Shown here: positions 46,501 to 53,139 of the stretch, piece after piece
How the letters are laid out: the number at the start of each line of letters is the position of its first letter
How positions within the stretch are numbered: position 1 is the stretch's first letter
DNA from: Pomphorhynchus laevis
Lineage: Eukaryota; Acanthocephala; Palaeacanthocephala; Echinorhynchida; Pomphorhynchidae
Reading direction: 5' to 3'
DNA length: 64,000 bases
Assembly: GCA_012934845.2 (NCBI GenBank)
Contig: WNNJ02000009.1
Span: 1 to 64,000, forward strand
Translations under genes and position numbers: made by a program
The notes under the pieces: generated by a model
The model's input: only the letters and a program-made list of their open reading frames with translations
Database searches by the model: none
Told to the model about the DNA's origin: nothing

Positions 46501-48474
46501 GATCACTGACTTCGCTGTATTTATAACGTTGCTGCGATCAATGACTTTGTGGTCATCAATATCGTCTTTGATTTTTGTGTATAAATTTACTGTATTAAAC
46601 TACAATCAACTACGTCGTTGCGATCAATAACTTCGTTGTCATCAGTAACGTCGTTACGATTTAGCATGTCGTTGCGATGAATAACGTCGTTTCGATCAAT
46701 AGCGTCGTTGCGATCAAATAGATCGTTGCGGTCAATAACGTCGTTGCGATCAACTAGATCGTTGCGATCAACTAGATCGTTGCGGTCAATTATGTCGTTG
46801 CGATCAACTAGATCGTTGCGGTCAATTATGTCGTTGCGATCAACTAGATCGTTGCGATCAACTAGATCGTTGCGATCATTAACGTCATGAAGATAAATTG
46901 CGTGGTTGCGATCAGTGAATTCGTTGCGATCAGTAACGTTGTGGCGATCAATGCCTTCGTTGTATATCTATAACGTTTTCGATCAATGACTATGTCGTGA
47001 TCGATATCGTCGTTTGTAATAAAACGCATTTATTAATAAACGCTATTTTTCGTAGTGATAACGTAATTGATGTTTGCACCAGCGACGTTTTCATACAAAA
47101 TAAATACAATATTAATTTTAATAACGACGTGTATGACTAAACGAAGACAATAGTGATGGCGGCAACTTTTTTTAGATTGATAATTCTTCCGCATCGATTA
47201 ATTCTCGAATAATTTCAATATTTTAATTATTTACTGCGTAAATTATTTAATGCAATCTTGCACTTTCAGACATTAATAACTATACATTTACTAAGCATTC
47301 CATTATTTATAAAAATATACAAAAATATAATGCCAATAATTGTGTTTTTTAAAATATAGTATTAACGAATAACTGTCTTTAGAGAAATTTTAATAGTTAA
47401 GATTACAATTATAGCTCGTCTTCTGTTCTGATTGTTAAACTACATATCAACCCATTTTAAATTATAAATAAACTAGAGTTATAGGATTATATATACTGAA
47501 TTGGTTCATATGGGATTTCTGGATTTTGGTTACGTGTTCTATATTTTTTAGCTAAAATAAAATAAAGATGTTTTAATTGCGATAATTTCTATATTGAACA
47601 ATGGCTCTATTTATTGCTATAATGATTGTTATTATGATCCACTGATTATAACTACCACTTTTTTTTATTGTATTAATGACTTTTATGAGACTTAAAGAGA
47701 CCTTTATGACTTATCGTTTTTAATAGCACAAGTGACGCTATGGATAACAACAATGACGTTTCTTTGTTCAATTACGACTTTATTAATTACATCATCGATG
47801 CTATTGATTTCAAAATTATCATTATTGATTACATCATTGACGTTATTGATCGTATATAATCGACGTACCTAATTGAGGCTACAACAACGTCTTTAGTTGC
47901 ATCGAAGTAGTTATTTATATTAACTACTTAGTATTGGGATATATTGACGTTGTTGTCGCCACGTTGTTATGGAACTGTTGAATATATAAGCCCATGAACA
48001 CTTTGTGAAAATTATTGTTGTCTTTATGTTAAATCGATTAAAAAATATATTTACCTTCAATATGCGAAGTAAATGTTGTTGGTGTTTAAATAATACTTTC
48101 AATTCAAGATAATACTTTGCAGACTTTAATTTGTTGTAATTTCAATATTTGTAGCCAATTCTTATTGGTCGTGTTTCAAGTATCGAATTTAACCATAAAT
48201 CTTTGGAAATTGCCAAGGTCGGACAAGAAGTTTGTATCAAAATCGAACCTTGGCCTGGTGAATCACCAAAAATGATTGGGCGTCATTTCGAAATTACCGA
48301 CCCTTTAATTAGCAAGGTAAGTTCATTTATATATTTATGTATGAATTTTAATTTGTATTTCTCTAGATTTCAAGGGAATCTATTGATACAGTGAAAGAAT
48401 TTTTCCGAGATGAAATGCAAAAAGCTGATTGGCAGTTGACTATAGATTTAAAACAGAAACTGAAGATTATCTAA
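20553..48474 (+). CDS. EIF5B: Eukaryotic translation initiation factor 5B, 19 coding exons
   Basis: eIF5B is the ribosome-bound GTPase that joins the 60S subunit to the 40S initiation complex. My model has exons 20553-20572, 20626-20662, 25941-25969, 27568-27622, 28275-28377, 28422-28549, 28939-29202, 29254-29395, 30502-30576, 30623-30654, 32290-32425, 32478-32629, 34692-35588, 36816-37079, 42566-42642, 42689-42756, 45794-46038, 48155-48316 and 48367-48474. All have GT..AG borders, the phases agree, and the sum is 2,994 bases (997 residues plus stop). The N-terminal third is Lys/Glu-rich and acidic, as in animal eIF5B; the rest follows the family from end to end, shorter than human (1,220) only in the N-terminal part. 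Introns total about 25 kb and carry many retroelements. AATAAA occurs at 48730. Confidence 0.93.
21182..21781 (+). mobile_element. PLE fragments in eIF5B intron 2 (same family as 37320-41163)
   Basis: Two pieces in scrambled order. Positions 21182-21425 match the C-terminal coding part of the large PLE (around 40487-40720). Positions 21525-21781 match its RT core (around 40105-40350), including the YIDD box. The rearranged order shows decay after insertion. Confidence 0.85.
21833..23035 (-). mobile_element. RTE-like LINE remnant with most of the RT missing
   Basis: On the - strand from about 23035: an endonuclease with a NVISLRKEG-like start, GVGILTSSR, ITVVCAYAPN and VLLGDFNAHVGGD (Asp motif). 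After a large internal loss comes the typical RTE C-terminal block (22234-22004): RISRIQ-like start, KMRFLRGVAGLSIRDKVRN and LRWLGHVLKMSRDRLLRR. The fingers and palm of the RT are absent, so this is an internally deleted relic. RTE assignment follows the GDFNAHVG and RWLGHVLRM signatures. Confidence 0.8.
23041..23523 (+). repeat. About 484-bp repeat unit, copy 1
   Basis: Nearly identical to 24281-24764. Inside it are two diverged copies of a block of about 122 bases (words CCAACATC, TCTCTTCCG, TTTTCGTCCATT, GTCATCGGAG), followed by short AGATAGTTC/GATAATAGACT repeats. In each case the PLE C-terminal coding fragment follows at once. No gene is recognised; a short - strand open frame that it carries is part of the repeat. 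Confidence 0.9.
23517..24245 (+). mobile_element. PLE fragments between the two 484-bp units
   Basis: 23517-23720 matches the C-terminal region of the 37320-41163 element. 23722-24245 matches the same element from the RT box (here YNDD) through to the end of the coding region and its stop (around 40308-40785). It is thus two partial copies end to end. Confidence 0.85.
24281..24764 (+). repeat. About 484-bp repeat unit, copy 2
   Basis: Second copy of the unit at 23041-23523 with few differences, same orientation, again followed directly by a PLE C-terminal fragment (24768 onward). Unit plus PLE piece therefore form a larger tandem duplication of about 1.24 kb. Confidence 0.9.
24768..25190 (+). 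mobile_element. PLE 3' end fragment with terminal-repeat start
   Basis: 24768-25000 matches the last coding part of the large PLE. After the 3'UTR, 25079-25190 matches the start of that element's terminal repeat (GCATGTATTTGG, CTGCTATG, CATAGCAGTTCCTCCTGATG), but more diverged than the two copies at 37320 and 40840. Confidence 0.85.
25941..25969 (+). CDS. EIF5B: eIF5B exon 3, a 29-base microexon
   Basis: Between an acceptor (TTACATTTAG) and a consensus donor (GTGAGT). It reads TEILSAYGD and turns phase 0 into phase 2, exactly what is needed to join exon 2 to exon 4. No conserved domain; support comes from splice sites and phase only. Confidence 0.6.
26080..26410. repeat. Degenerate short repeats (GAACTCTACAAT type) in an eIF5B intron
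   Basis: Loosely repeated words GAACTCTACAA, TATGAAC and GAACGCTACAAC with irregular spacing. It is intron sequence between exons 3 and 4. Beyond it, up to 27567, I see only AT-rich sequence. Confidence 0.7.
27568..32629 (+). CDS. EIF5B: eIF5B exons 4-12, charged N-terminal region
   Basis: Nine exons coding for the poorly conserved, highly charged region in front of the GTPase. Exon 4-5 reads KDLHDLLRDIELQYEEEE then KRKKGRKK. Exons 7-8 form a long Lys/Glu helix (KQALAKQKEIEAQMLKDEED and EEERIRKQKRKEKDK) with LTREQKEKKDRALLQL, the counterpart of the LTKSQREARARAEATL region of human eIF5B. Exons 11-12 are acidic (DQDDDDDDSSSYESESEDED). The last residues lead into RRKELAEQRVR in front of the G domain. 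Exon 10 is only 32 bases. No catalytic role is known; this part is dispensable for subunit joining in yeast. Confidence 0.85.
29396..34389. other. AT-rich eIF5B introns without recognised elements
   Basis: The introns around exons 9-12 (29396-30501, 30655-32289, 32630-34389) are very AT-rich, with TTATAATATT-type runs. I found no transposon coding remnants and no other gene on either strand. Confidence 0.5.
34390..34448 (+). pseudogene. Decayed copy of the eIF5B P-loop coding segment in the preceding intron
   Basis: About 54 bases align without gaps to exon 13 near 34770-34824, with about 11 differences. The shared words are GGCAA, ATGCTTGATAAT, AAGACACA and AAGAC. It lies about 370 bases upstream of the true segment, in the same orientation. 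It is out of use: no full exon surrounds it. A partial exon duplication, old enough to have lost about a fifth of its bases, is the simplest reading. Confidence 0.65.
34692..35588 (+). CDS. EIF5B: eIF5B exon 13: GTPase domain and start of domain II
   Basis: A single 299-codon exon with the full G domain. G1 GHVDTGKT is at residues 415-422 of the model, GGIT (switch 1 Thr) follows, G3 DTPGH at 476-480 (with the catalytic His), G4 NKID at 530-533 and G5 SAVSG later. It then enters the beta-barrel domain II with EVKSIEGFGTTIDICLVNGR and GPIVTQIRGLMMP. All GTP-binding residues are present, so an active enzyme is expected. Confidence 0.97.
35990..36500 (-). mobile_element. Canonical PLE reverse transcriptase remnant
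   Basis: In eIF5B intron 13, the - strand shows a PLE-type RT core: FTLAILFIAEYEEL, then KIKPLLFERYTDDIFFVCPE. This differs from the element at 37320-41163 and belongs with the PLEs whose endonuclease is C-terminal. It is strongly decayed; the boundaries are uncertain. Confidence 0.65.
36816..37079 (+). CDS. EIF5B: eIF5B exon 14: end of domain II and domain III
   Basis: 88 codons: YKEVKGTRGVKIAAKNLEKA, AGLPLYVAVKEDEIEIY, then VYVQASTLGSLEALLAFL, all in the same order as in other eIF5Bs. It ends at a GTACGT donor. The following intron (37080-42565) carries the largest PLE insertion of the window. Confidence 0.95.
37320..37643 (+). repeat. Left terminal direct repeat of the PLE
   Basis: Matches 40838-41163 over its full length with only a few differences. 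It starts with a GC-richer structured head (to about 37408) and continues in very AT-rich sequence ending GACTCAGTTAGCTGATTTAA. A further solo copy of the AT-rich part lies at 62926-63130. Confidence 0.9.
38073..39122 (+). CDS. PLE frame 1: Cys cluster, GIY-YIG endonuclease, linker
   Basis: 349 residues. Residues 22-58 hold Cys22, 27, 30, 38, 47, 56 and 58, a likely zinc-binding cluster. The GIY-YIG nuclease follows: GVVYLIQCTCGLQYIGKT (about 62-79), Arg86 in KTRFRQH, a helix with LLEKEDFWI (Glu about 139) and MYPLGLND near 150-157. The rest is a basic Lys/Asn-rich linker. The nuclease would nick DNA to start integration. The AT-driven Asn/Ile/Lys richness is strong. Confidence 0.85.
   Translation: MYSTILEKYVSTNDFNFRSFKCNRKNCIVCDVINNNNCIVSNTTNKCFSLNINNNCNCNTAGVVYLIQCTCGLQYIGKTYQMLKTRFRQHIYNIQHNSQTIFHKHMRLIGHDIKNCKLFILEHIIEENISILNQKLLEKEDFWIKTLNSMYPLGLNDVVQGIGRSSIIHNKQLYYNNPVKRKPRSHGDKRNKKNRVKNIKKDMYINEQLEMLKQLLSDNKLKDLYVNIRSFSKDIICSINQKLINDYDRLSCIIDSYCNTKYYNHTINVNNNNRKYTLTINFINKCIDNINIAGLLNNSKSKEIIGSDLSKYIPKIRYKLLLPLGRKICNYNKELKSICNDNIRNIMET
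39390..40046 (+). CDS. PLE frame 2: N-terminal part of the reverse transcriptase
   Basis: Contains TTIDKASNNFVFICKKLYYD, IPILYWNPKLHKNPIKPRFI (the PLE-specific WLPKLHK-type motif followed by RFI) and YDFSTLYTNLDL (motif A region). These are signatures of PLE and telomerase-like RTs rather than LINE RTs. Confidence 0.85.
   Translation: MKITNNYKRKDKINKDMYKELTKLKDNYIITTIDKASNNFVFICKKLYYDILMKEVNSNDLNVNPTYERSELSLETIITSHCSIMDKKGIKVELDNKTIPILYWNPKLHKNPIKPRFICSAFKCTLKPLSVYMNKILKVIKAHFKKYCKVIEINTGIKHYFSINSTKEFLEQTKGINFQNINTYDFSTLYTNLDLVDIKEALVKLINLIFGKRYIYML
40099..40785 (+). CDS. PLE frame 3: RT palm and C-terminal part
   Basis: 228 residues: FRQVKGVPMGGNSSPIIADL (motif B), MFRYIDDRFVINSN (motif C with YIDD), EGVYLDMNIKLT (motif D/E region), and the C-terminal helix region HEHSCIPYNIK to SGKFLWMDNK. 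No second nuclease follows, in agreement with the permuted type. Confidence 0.88.
   Translation: MDKIELIESLNILINQNYLKVGTSIFRQVKGVPMGGNSSPIIADLFLSFIEYEFVHNCVKTKSKLYKDMKYMFRYIDDRFVINSNNFYSVSEHIYPESLILNKTNINDKEGVYLDMNIKLTLTKTTINLYRKDDIFKFTRNIFLHEHSCIPYNIKYNTLNNEILRIATICNDIGFLQNHLNNLIDTYFKLGYYKNNIKQKIVKYINQHNNIKNKFKLLSGKFLWMDNK
40838..41163 (+). repeat. Right terminal direct repeat of the PLE
   Basis: Follows the coding region by about 50 bases. It is nearly identical to the left repeat, including the head with CTGCTATG and CATAGCAG and the AT-rich body. Confidence 0.9.
41164..42001 (-). mobile_element. Two inverted 5' fragments of the same PLE
   Basis: Reading on the - strand, 42001-41551 matches the leader and the first part of frame 1 (around 38029-38470) with VYLIQCTCGLQYIGKT. 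A second, more diverged and rearranged copy fills 41550-41164, with an AT-rich insert (about 41290-41395) bounded by repeated GTTATGTCAAACAATAG words. PLEs are known to leave such inverted partial copies at their ends. Confidence 0.8.
41998..42090. repeat. Flanking repeat, partner of 37205-37290
   Basis: The words TTCTTAGCTCAAAAAT, GAGACAA and ATTATTATATATCAT followed by TAATATGAAATATA occur here and at about 37205-37280, left of the PLE. The whole 4.8-kb PLE complex is thus framed by a direct repeat of about 90 bases. It could be an outer part of the element or a duplication of the insertion site. Confidence 0.7.
42566..46038 (+). CDS. EIF5B: eIF5B exons 15-17: domain III and start of domain IV
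   Basis: Exons 42566-42642, 42689-42756 and 45794-46038. Together they read SGLNIGPVHRYDVTRASVML, WAVILAFDVRVDREAQEIAD, GVKIFTADIIYHLFDKFMAY and HLAVFPCVVKIIPQYVFNTR, a close match to the family. The 46-base intron between exons 15 and 16 is the shortest in the gene. Confidence 0.95.
42757..43599. other. Left part of eIF5B intron 16, nothing recognised
   Basis: AT-rich intron sequence after exon 16. It has a short palindromic word pair near 43135-43170 (GGACTCCAG, AGGGACTCCGG) but no coding remnant that I can assign. Confidence 0.4.
43600..44660 (-). mobile_element. Canonical PLE reverse transcriptase fragment
   Basis: In eIF5B intron 16. The - strand encodes HTWLRYLDDIFVKW (motif C, YLDD), LNEGPMKFTYD, then RYFLNVTINKK (motif D) and, in the next piece, GYHKHQIDQELQKVRSI and a Lys-rich helix. 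The upstream part (about 44640-44220) continues the RT in broken form. The family differs from the permuted PLE at 37320. It is broken in several places. Confidence 0.8.
44778..44854. repeat. Inverted pair of PLE-end-like motifs
   Basis: CAATTTACGTTTCGC at 44778-44792 pairs with GCGAAACGTCAATTG at 44840-44854 (14 of 15 positions). GCGAAACGT-type words lie at the ends of many PLEs. The pair flanks 47 bases and sits next to the PLE fragment 43600-44660. Confidence 0.6.
45070..45270. repeat. Short repeats with GATCAATATACAG words
   Basis: Repeated and partly palindromic words (GATCAATATACAG, TGTATATTGATC, GGATCAATAAAAACATC) in irregular order within eIF5B intron 16. Confidence 0.85.
45312..45503 (+). 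CDS. Unassigned 63-residue open frame in eIF5B intron 16
   Basis: ATG at 45312, stop at 45501. It reads a basic N-terminus (NRRAQFKTKINSDQVV) and a charged helical stretch (KRLHDEEQQKYRERFRLYQ). Base composition and codon choice look coding, unlike the flanking AT-rich intron. Possible donors follow RLYQ (CAG/GTATGC at 45478) and TSK (AAG/GTATAA). I do not recognise it. It could be an exon of a nested gene, an unused exon, or a transposon scrap. Confidence 0.3.
   Translation: MLTNRRAQFKTKINSDQVVRNALLHGTYDGFNYQIIKRLHDEEQQKYRERFRLYQVCTGTSKV
46090..47010. repeat. About 18-bp tandem array (AACGTCGTTGCGATCAAT type) in eIF5B intron 17
   Basis: Dozens of imperfect copies of an 18-base unit, best ordered at 46610-46890. 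There the higher-order pattern GTTGCGATCAACTAGATC recurs. An apparent RS-rich open frame across 46708-46890 is a translation of this repeat, not a gene. Right of it, up to exon 18 (48155), I see AT-rich intron with scattered ATAACGTCG-like words but no element. Confidence 0.9.
48155..48474 (+). CDS. EIF5B: eIF5B exons 18-19: domain IV and stop
   Basis: Exon 18 gives IGRVSSIEFNHKSLEIAKVG and IKIEPWPGESPKMIGRHFE. Exon 19 gives ISRESIDTVKEFFRDEMQKA and DWQLTIDLKQKLKII followed by TAA at 48472. Domain IV contacts eIF1A and the initiator tRNA end in known structures. The C-terminus ends at the same place as in other animals. Confidence 0.96.
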
Positions 48475-48779
48475 ATTTCATTGTTCGACAACGCGAATTT
48501 AACGATATATTTTTGAAAAATCGATAATTTTAACAGTCACTGATTAATTAAAGAACTAAAGTTTTTACATTAATTATATAAGCAATTTTAGGTGCTTTCA
48601 TGCAAATTACTCTAGTAATTTAAATTACGTTTGAGTAAAATAATTTTGAAACGAGCTGTTTTAATAATCAAACGTTTTGTATTACTTAATATTTATGCTT
48701 GATATAATTTTTTCTTCGAGAACTTTCTTAAATAAATTCTTAATGTCGAAATTTTCCGTTGATCGATATGTTAAACAGC

Positions 48780-49145
48780 TTTTTGTTATATCAAATTTTT
48801 TGGACGATTTTTCATTAATCGATTTTATTTTGATATTTTGTTAATCGATATTTTGTTTATCGATTTTCGGTTGATAGGTTTTCCGCTGATCGGCTTATCG
48901 TTGATCGTTATCCGTTGATCCATATTCGTTGATCGACATTTGTTAATCGATATTTGCTGATCGATCAATGTTGGTAGATATTCTTTGATCGATATTCTTT
49001 CTGTTGATCGATATTCCGTTGATCGATTTTTCGTTGATCGATATTTCGTTAATCAATTTTCAGTTGATTGATTTTTCGTTGATCAATTGTGCTTTAATTG
49101 ATTTTACGGTGATCGATTTTTCGTTGATCGAATGTTTTTTATTGC
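48780..49145. repeat. Degenerate repeats (GTTGATCGATTTTTC type) downstream of eIF5B
   Basis: About 20 loose copies of a 16-20-base unit TTCGTTGATCGATATT. It starts about 300 bases after the eIF5B stop, near the AATAAA at 48730. Confidence 0.85.
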
Positions 49146-49249
49146 TTCCCACAAGTTAAACACCATAATTCTCACTGCTAACTCCACATTTAAAATATAA
49201 GGAAATTCAGCATTATCGTTTCTTTATATTAGATATATATTATTATAGG

Positions 49250-49919
49250 AACGAAGAAGAAGAAAATATCCTTTATTTGATTAAAATTCTATATTTCGAT
49301 AGCTCCTGCTATCATCATCAGGATTACAAAAAAAAATTTAATAAATTATAATTTAATCCAAACCAAAACAAAATAATAATACAATTAAAAATAAGTGACA
49401 AAAAATACGAATTTAATAATAAAAATAATGTAAAAGTAGAGTAATAAATTATAATTTAATCTAAACCAAAACAAAATAATAATACAATTAGAAAAACAAA
49501 TTGAAAATGTTTTAAAAATAATGTAATATTGGAATAATTAATTATAATTTAATTTAAGGTTGTAATCGGATTTATTATTAAGCATTAAATTAGGTTCTTT
49601 TTTAATAAAATACGCTTTATGAATAATGCGAGATAAGAAGTTACTTTCAAATGATAAAATAGATGCATTTTCGAAATCAACGGAATGATTCAAACTCACA
49701 AAATGCTGAGCAACAGCACTAGAAATGGTCCCTTTACGTACATTATAATTATGTTCTTTAATACGCTTAACTAAACCTTGACCCGTTTGACCAACATATA
49801 CCTGATCACATTCTTTACAAGGTATTTTATAAACAATGGCATCTTTGTTAAAATCTGGTTTACGCTTAAAAATGTTGTAAAGTTTAGATCTGTTGATCTG
49901 TTGATCTGTTGCTTATTGT
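49250..49919 (-). mobile_element. 3' end of a canonical PLE with C-terminal GIY-YIG endonuclease
   Basis: The - strand encodes KDAIVYKIPCKECDQVYVG then QTGQGLVKRIKEH, AVAQHFVSLNHSVDFENASIL and a closing part with YFIKKEPNLMLN, ending at a stop near 49540. This is the classical Penelope endonuclease with its Cys pair. Downstream (49540-49330) is an AT-rich 3'UTR with an internal direct repeat (ATTATAATTTAATCYAAACC), then the terminal structure at 49294-49321. The RT is missing, so it is a 5'-truncated piece. Confidence 0.85.
49294..49321 (-). ncRNA. Hammerhead-core-like motif at the PLE end
   Basis: On the - strand: CTGATGA (49321-49315), one base, the hairpin GATAGC-AGGA-GCTATC (49313-49298), then GAAA (49297-49294). 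This is the strand order CUGANGA, stem II, GAAA of a hammerhead ribozyme, which PLE ends are known to carry. The extra base before stem II and the unclear stem III make activity uncertain. Confidence 0.5.
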
Positions 49920-49927
49920 ATTTGTAG

Positions 49928-50227
49928 ATGAAATCAAAGCTTAATCGTCGTCAAATCTCCAATAGTAACGATAATTTATCTGCAACTCATCAGGCTCTTG
50001 CGGACTGTCTTGATTGTATTTCTATGTTGGAATTGAAGCCGAACGAAGCATCAAATGAATTGAGTCCTATATATCATCTACTTAAGACTACTAGTATTAA
50101 TGGGGAATTGCCCAAGTGCTGTCACATAAATCCACTGCACAAATGTATATTGCTAGCAGCTTTGTTCGAACTTTATGACGACGTCAAAGCAGAAATCGAT
50201 GCAAAACCATTAAGTTTGCCTTCTTAA
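49928..50227 (+). CDS. Unassigned 99-residue reading frame, host-gene-like
   Basis: ATG at 49928, preceded by an acceptor-like ATTTGTAG, stop at 50225. Residues 20-40 (ATHQALADCLDCISMLELK) and 70-95 (LHKCILLAALFELYDDVKAE) look like two amphipathic helices. Cys is frequent (five residues). Codon choice resembles eIF5B exons and not the AT-rich surroundings. I recognise no family. It could be the last exon of a gene or a short gene. Confidence 0.4.
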   Translation: MKSKLNRRQISNSNDNLSATHQALADCLDCISMLELKPNEASNELSPIYHLLKTTSINGELPKCCHINPLHKCILLAALFELYDDVKAEIDAKPLSLPS

Positions 50228-50431
50228 ACTGTTTTTAATATTTTTTATGAGTCTAAAATTAATCTTCAATATTTTAATAAATTAATCATTTAAATGATTA
50301 ATGAGTTACTATTTAATAATTACAATTTGTATCATTTGGAATTGAAAGATTAAGTGTCAAAATTACAGATGTTCCTTTTCCAAGGATCTACTTGATCCAC
50401 TGTATGCGTTGTTGATTTGATGATTCTACAG

Positions 50432-50569
50432 GTTTCATATGGTAATCATCGTAAGAAATTTTCTGCTCGCTGGTATCGTAAACTGCCTCTTCTGTCAAAG
50501 CTGCGGAGACTTCATGATGAACGAACCTTTGCATTGACGACCCGACCAAGTCTGTTTCTCAAATCCTGA
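50432..50569 (+). CDS. Probable terminal exon of an unassigned gene
   Basis: Acceptor TTCTACAG then 45 codons and a stop: VSYGNHRKKFSARWYRKLPL, LSKLRRLHDERTF, then LTTRPSLFLKS. It is basic, with coding-like base choice, and AATAAA follows 20 bases after the stop (50589-50594). The upstream exon is not certain; 49928-50227 is on the same strand but has its own stop and no good donor. Family unknown. Confidence 0.4.
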   Translation, partial: VSYGNHRKKFSARWYRKLPLLSKLRRLHDERTFALTTRPSLFLKS

Positions 50570-51720
50570 AAGAACTTGGTTGCCGACAAATAAAATAATA
50601 CTCAAAGTGTCTTAATAGCGAATAGGTTAAATGAGTATAGTGTATGATCACTACAATTGTACTTATGCGTTTTCATATAATCGGTATCCGCCAAGTCACA
50701 TCTTGTGTCATCACTTGCATGCGTTACATGACTTTACTGTGCACGCAAAATCCCACACCAAGAGCAAACATATCATTTTATTATATACCCATCTTTGGTT
50801 ATCTATTATCGTCTGCAGTTGTTTAAAGTCTTACTCTGCTTCCAGCAGTTGGTGGGATCCGGTACTGATGGGTCATTGTGATGACGAAACGGAACTTGTT
50901 ACTGTTATCATTGATCTTTCTCGTCTGGTTTAAATAATCGTAATAACGGCAAACGCGAAACGCGTCTACCGTTGTTGGAGTTTGTCGTCACACATGGGAT
51001 GACTGTTCTCTAAAAGACAACGCACAAAAACAAAACAGATTTTTCAAAGATTTCAGTTTCACCTTGATTTCATTTGTATTTCAGAAAAAAAATACAAATT
51101 GACGTCACTTAGGCCATATTAAATATAACACACAATCCTGATCAAATTCGACGATGTTCTATCGCATTCAAAGCCAACAGGAATATGCAACAAATTTTGA
51201 AAGCATCGGACAATACAAGGTAGCAATAGAGAATACGGCAATAAAAAATACGGCAACAAAAATACACAGCAAAATCACGGGTCTAACTTACAAAAAAACC
51301 AGGAATAAATAATTACGAAACTAAAAATTTAATATATTCTTGCACATGCTAGCAATGTCAACTTCAGTCCATTGGACAAACAAGCCGAGAAATGCACGTA
51401 CGAGCACTTAATAGAAGATCTGACATAATGAACAAGTGGCAAAACAATGATGGATCAATTAACCATTTCATAATCAATGAAGGACACTATATGGAAAACC
51501 GTTATTATCGAAGGTGACTTACCAGATACGGCAAAAAGAAAAGGGACAATTTTGGATCGGACAACTCTGTACTGACCAACAATTGAAGATAGAACACATT
51601 TTTCATTTGCCGTAGAAGTTGATAATTCGCAAAAGTTAGGAAATTTTCTCCCTTACTAACTATTTATAATTTGAGATTTCTTCCCTGTAATTTGAGTGCA
51701 TATATGCATGTTTACGCGTA
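50570..51720. other. Mixed spacer with a PLE-end-like word
   Basis: Holds an open frame at 50631-50933 that I cannot assign and do not trust. Near 50947-50962 is GGCAAACGCGAAACGCGTC, similar to PLE ends. Near 51210-51260 are short AATACGGCAA repeats. The right part leads into the hammerhead-like motif at 51733 and may be 3' sequence of a decayed PLE. Confidence 0.4.
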
Positions 51721-51732
51721 ATTGACAAAGTA

Positions 51733-51757
51733 CTGAAGAAGAGCAATTGCTCGAAAC
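51733..51757 (+). ncRNA. Second hammerhead-core-like motif
   Basis: CTGAAGA (51733-51739), one base, the self-complementary GAGCAATTGCTC (51741-51752), GAAAC (51753-51757). This is the same architecture as at 49294-49321 but on the other strand and with different stem bases, so the fold rather than the sequence is shared. Likely the 3' end of a decayed PLE. Confidence 0.5.
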
Positions 51758-51899
51758 ATTTAATAAAATATAAAAGCTCATATTTTGATTTTACGTATTG
51801 TGGCATTATGAAATCGGGATTGCCGATCCTGTGATCGATCCTTGTTATCTACTAAATGATTACTAGATCACAAAAAGTGGTGACTTTCGCACTGAACAC

Positions 51900-53095
51900 T
51901 ACTACTTTGACTCATCCAAGATTGTCGCTCTCCGTACTTGTCCTGCGCTCTCTTAACTGCAAGGCTACGAATCTAGGATTATCAGATTTTACACAGTATA
52001 TGAAACCTTGAGTATCACAATCTCAAAAACGGCATTGTCCGAGATGCTCCCTGGCATGCTTATCATAAATTGTTTCGTATGGGATTGTGAAAATAGATTG
52101 AAATCGGACTGGTGATCCTGTTATGGATGCTTAATTATCTATTGGTTACTATGTCACACGAGGTGACTTTCGCATTGAAAACCAGCTACAGAATCCTTCC
52201 TTCATGATATCCAATTCCATACACCCTGACTACTAACGGCCACATTGCCACATCCGTTTTCGTTTCGCCCGCTTTTTGCCACATGTTGGTAGCCCCGGGC
52301 TCATCAGAAGGCTGACTACCAACTCTTCTCCTTTTGAAACTTGACACATCCGAGATTCGAGCTGTCGCTCTCTGTACTTTGGCTTGCGCTCTTGACTGCT
52401 AGGCTACGAATCTAGGATTACCAGATTTCACACAGTATATGAAACCTTCCATCATGATCTCCAGAAACTGCATTGTCCGAGATGCTCTCTGGCGTGCTTA
52501 TTATATATTGTTTCTTATGGGATCACGAAGATCGATTGAAATCGGGACTGGTGATCCTTTAATGGATGCTTATTTATGTATTGAATGGTTGCTAGGTCAC
52601 ACAAGGTTGCTTTCGCATTCAAAACCAGCTACAGAATCCTTCCTTCATGATATCCAATTCCATACACCCTGACTACTAACGGCATCATTGCCACAGCCGT
52701 TTTCGTTTCGACCGCTTTTTGCCACATGTTGGTAGCCCTGGGCTCATTATAAGGCTGACTACCAACTCTTCTCCTTTTGAAATTTGACTTATCCGAGATT
52801 CGAGCTGTCGCTCTCCGTACTTGTCTTGCGCTATCTTAACTGCAAGGCTACGAATCCAGGATTACCACATTTCACACAGTATATGAAACCTTCCATCACG
52901 ATCTCCAAAAACGGCATTGTTCGAGATGCTCTCTGGCATGCTTATTATAGATTGTTTCGTATGGGATCATGAAGATCGATTGAAATCGGGCTGGTGATCC
53001 TTTGATGGATGCTTAATTATCTATTGGTTACTGTGTCACACAAGGTGACTTTCGCATTGAAAACCAGCTACAAAATCTTTCCTTCATGACTTCCA
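51900..53095 (+). repeat. 441-bp tandem repeat, about 2.7 copies
   Basis: The word AAGGCTACGAATC recurs at about 51961, 52402 and 52845, and TTCGCATTGAAAACCAGCTAC at about 52171, (one base different) 52613 and 53054, a spacing of about 441-443 bases. Each unit also holds GCCACATGTTGGTAGCCC and a CTCTTGACTGC-type segment. No protein is suggested. A small satellite or the remains of an array. Confidence 0.9.
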
Positions 53096-53139
53096 TATAT
53101 ATTCAACCATCATAAATTATGGGTTAAAAACGTGCAAAG

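Noticed and set aside
46708-46890. An RS-rich open frame, SR-protein-like
   Set aside because: It is the translation of the 18-bp array.
45060-47010. CRISPR-like array
   Set aside because: The repeats are contiguous and imperfect, with no unique spacers, in an animal nuclear gene.
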